Source: CAYMKL01 sp964390805 (GTDB lineage Bacteria > Chloroflexota > Anaerolineae > VGOG01). Taken from it: a stretch of 30,534 bases of DNA. This document shows positions 29,091 to 30,534 of the stretch, one piece after another; position 1 is the first letter of the stretch, and each line of letters begins with the position of its first letter. The notes beneath the pieces were generated by a model. It was given only the letters and a program-made list of their open reading frames with translations, did not search any database and had not been told where the DNA came from. The translations under genes were made by a program, and so were the position numbers. Location: the NCBI GenBank assembly GCA_964390805.1, contig CAYMKL010000087.1, positions 1 to 30,534 on the forward strand, in the 5' to 3' direction.

Positions 29091-30402
29091 GATGTATTAT
29101 GGTCTCCTCACGCCCTGGGCCAACGGAAACAAAGGCCGCAGGTGCGTCGGCTAGCTCCTCGATCCGCCGCACGTAGTCCAGGGCTGCCTTGGGTAAATCG
29201 GATAAGGATTTCGCGCCCCTGATGTCCTCGCTCCAGCCAGGCCACTCCTCGTAAATGGGCCGACATTCGGCTAGCACCTCCGCGCTAGCCGGGAAGCTCT
29301 CCAGTCGCTCCCCTTCGACAAGCTCAGGACGTCGCCCGCGATAATCGTAGGCATCGCAGATTTTGATAATCTCCAGGCCAGTCAAGATGTCCAGCTTGGT
29401 TATGGCGATCTCCGTCAGCCCGTTGATTTGGGCGGCGTAGCGCAAGGTCACCCCATCCAGCCAGCCGCAGCGCCGGGGGCGGCCGGTGGTGGTACCGTAC
29501 TCGTCCCAGGGATGCGCTCCTGTCCCCCGCAGGCGGTCGCCCACCTCGTCGAGCAACTCGGTGGGCATGGGGCCGGCTCCCACCCGCGTCTGGAAGGCCT
29601 TGACCACCCCGACGATGCGCTCGATGTGCCGGGGGCCGAAGCCCAGTCCGGTGAGCGCACCCCCGGCGATGGGCGAGGAGCTGGTCACGAAAGGGTAGGT
29701 TCCGTGGTCGAGATCGAGTAGCGTGCCCTGCGCCCCCTCGCAGAGCACCCTCTTTCCCGCTCTCAAAGCTTCATGGAGGATAGGCGAGGTATCGGCCACG
29801 TAGGGAGCTAGTCGGACAGCATAATCCGCGTACTCCTCCACCACCTCGTGGGGATTGAGCGGCGGCTGGTGGTAGATACGCTCCAGAAGGGCGTTCTTGG
29901 TCTCCACCGCAGCGCGTACTTTCTCCACGAAAGCTGCCTCGTCGAGCATGTCCCAGGAACGCAGGCCGGCCCTGGCCGCTTTGTCGCCATAGGTGGGGCC
30001 GATGCCCCGCTTGGTGGTGCCGATCTTCCCCTCGCCCAGCGACGCCTCAGCAGCGCCGTCCAGAGCGACATCGTAGGGCATGATCAAATGGGCCCTGGCG
30101 CTCAGCTTGAGCCGCTCAGGCGAGACGTCAACGCCCCGCCTGGCCAGCTCTGCGATTTCCCGGCTCAACGTCTTGGGGTTAACCACCACCCCGTTGCCGA
30201 TGATGCAAGTGGTGTGGGGACATAGAATCCCTGAGGGCACCAGGTGCAGGGCGAATCTGTCCCCACCCACGGTCAGTGTATGGCCAGCGTTGTCGCCCCC
30301 GTTGTAGCGGGCCACGATGTGAGCCTCGGCGGCCAGTAAATCGGTTATCTTCCCTTTTCCCTCGTCACCCCACTGGGTGCCGACGATCACAGTAGCAGGC
30401 AT
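29083..30402 (-). CDS. purA: Adenylosuccinate synthetase
   Basis: The enzyme makes adenylosuccinate from IMP, aspartate and GTP in AMP synthesis. Motifs present are VIVGTQWGDEGKGKITDLLA (residues 5-24, catalytic Asp and GTP loop), YNGGDNAGHTL (IMP and His), GTTKRGIGPTYGDKAARAG, CEGAQGTLLDLDHGTYPFVTSS, TRVGAGPMPTEL, GRPRRCGWLD and AITKLDIL. The usual C-terminal GPGREETI is present. At 439 aa it is about 10 longer than typical, because residues about 355-363 (RRPELVEGE) come from a dispersed repeat in the loop before LESFPAS. The ATG has GGAGGAGG upstream. It is the first gene of the purA-hutU pair. Confidence 0.97.
   Translation of the reverse strand: MPATVIVGTQWGDEGKGKITDLLAAEAHIVARYNGGDNAGHTLTVGGDRFALHLVPSGILCPHTTCIIGNGVVVNPKTLSREIAELARRGVDVSPERLKLSARAHLIMPYDVALDGAAEASLGEGKIGTTKRGIGPTYGDKAARAGLRSWDMLDEAAFVEKVRAAVETKNALLERIYHQPPLNPHEVVEEYADYAVRLAPYVADTSPILHEALRAGKRVLCEGAQGTLLDLDHGTYPFVTSSSPIAGGALTGLGFGPRHIERIVGVVKAFQTRVGAGPMPTELLDEVGDRLRGTGAHPWDEYGTTTGRPRRCGWLDGVTLRYAAQINGLTEIAITKLDILTGLEIIKICDAYDYRGRRPELVEGERLESFPASAEVLAECRPIYEEWPGWSEDIRGAKSLSDLPKAALDYVRRIEELADAPAAFVSVGPGREETIIHQT
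29313..29330. repeat. TTCGACAAGCTCAGGAC repeat inside purA
   Basis: CTTCGACAAGCTCAGGAC is read on the minus strand as RPELVEG in adenylosuccinate synthetase. It is related to the copies at 24306-24346 and 14294-14315. Confidence 0.75.
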
Positions 30403-30451
30403 TGGTCTACCTCCTCCAAACAGCTAATATCCAATACCCAATATCTTGTTA

Positions 30452-30479
30452 TCTATACTTTCCGCTAACTTTCCATCAA
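30452..30479 (-). promoter_or_regulatory. Possible promoter of purA
   Basis: On the minus strand TTGATG (30474-30479) and TATAGA (30452-30457) are spaced by 16 bp, about 50 bp upstream of the ATG. It is weaker than the other promoters noted. The rest of 30480-30534 shows no gene. Confidence 0.35.
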
Positions 30480-30534
30480 TTACGGGTAGGCAATTTTGCC
30501 AAATCGTGGTAAGATAGGGCAAACATCCCTAACT

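Noticed and set aside
28263..29222. 319-codon open frame opposite hutU and purA
   Set aside because: It spans two real genes on the other strand and has shadow-like composition.
1..30534. tRNA or rRNA genes
   Set aside because: All intergenic gaps were read on both strands. None showed a cloverleaf with GTTCRA-type T-loop or conserved rRNA segments.

Overview
The window is high-GC bacterial chromosome, about 60 percent GC by eye, and most genes lie on the minus strand. Several traits point to a Chloroflexota (Anaerolineae-like) genome, possibly a metagenome assembly: a topoisomerase I with an extra N-terminal zinc ribbon, ribosomal protein S16 with a long acidic tail, a lineage-style two-segment membrane protein, many small toxin-antitoxin genes, and many short dispersed repeats that sit inside genes in frame. 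This placement is an inference from protein character, not a database result. No rRNA, tRNA, CRISPR array or complete insertion sequence was seen.

Layout. 1-2211: terminator, strong promoter and uvrB on the plus strand. 2212-3494: a 76-bp imperfect palindrome, a small antitoxin-like gene and a PflX-type radical SAM gene. 3555-4550: a second, clearly AT-richer radical SAM gene on the minus strand. 4779-5813: a membrane protein with its own promoter and leader hairpin. 5987-9277 (minus): Xaa-Pro peptidase, XerC-type recombinase, a VapBC-like pair and a small hypothetical gene. 9297-14324 (minus): topA, a 72-aa gene, mannose-1-phosphate guanylyltransferase and dprA. 14334-21112 (minus): rimM, khpA and rpsP, then a cupin gene and a three-gene ABC-2 exporter, then ffh. 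In many bacteria ffh and rpsP-khpA-rimM are neighbours; here the exporter and cupin genes lie between them. 21256-22515: hutI. 22577-23246 (plus): consensus promoter, an excisionase-fold antitoxin gene, an internally deleted PIN toxin gene and a terminator. 23219-27365 (minus): a MazEF-type module with promoter and operator, then an aminotransferase, an unrecognised 286-aa protein and a SPASM radical SAM protein in tight succession. 27390-30402 (minus): purA followed by hutU.

How genes work together. UvrB, DprA, TopA and XerC handle DNA repair, uptake, topology and chromosome resolution. RpsP, KhpA, RimM and Ffh serve ribosome assembly and protein export. HutU and HutI are consecutive steps of histidine breakdown but are not adjacent. 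The aminotransferase, 286-aa protein and SPASM radical SAM protein form a compact set of unknown purpose.

The two most notable observations are these. First, the rpsP reading frame continues for exactly 39 acidic codons beyond an amber stop and would end in an ATGA overlap with khpA. Second, several repeat families have been absorbed as in-frame peptide inserts or tails in at least eight genes: purA, hutI, topA, the SPASM radical SAM gene (twice), dprA, an ABC permease, xerC and the aminotransferase. This resembles the palindromic elements known from Rickettsia proteins.
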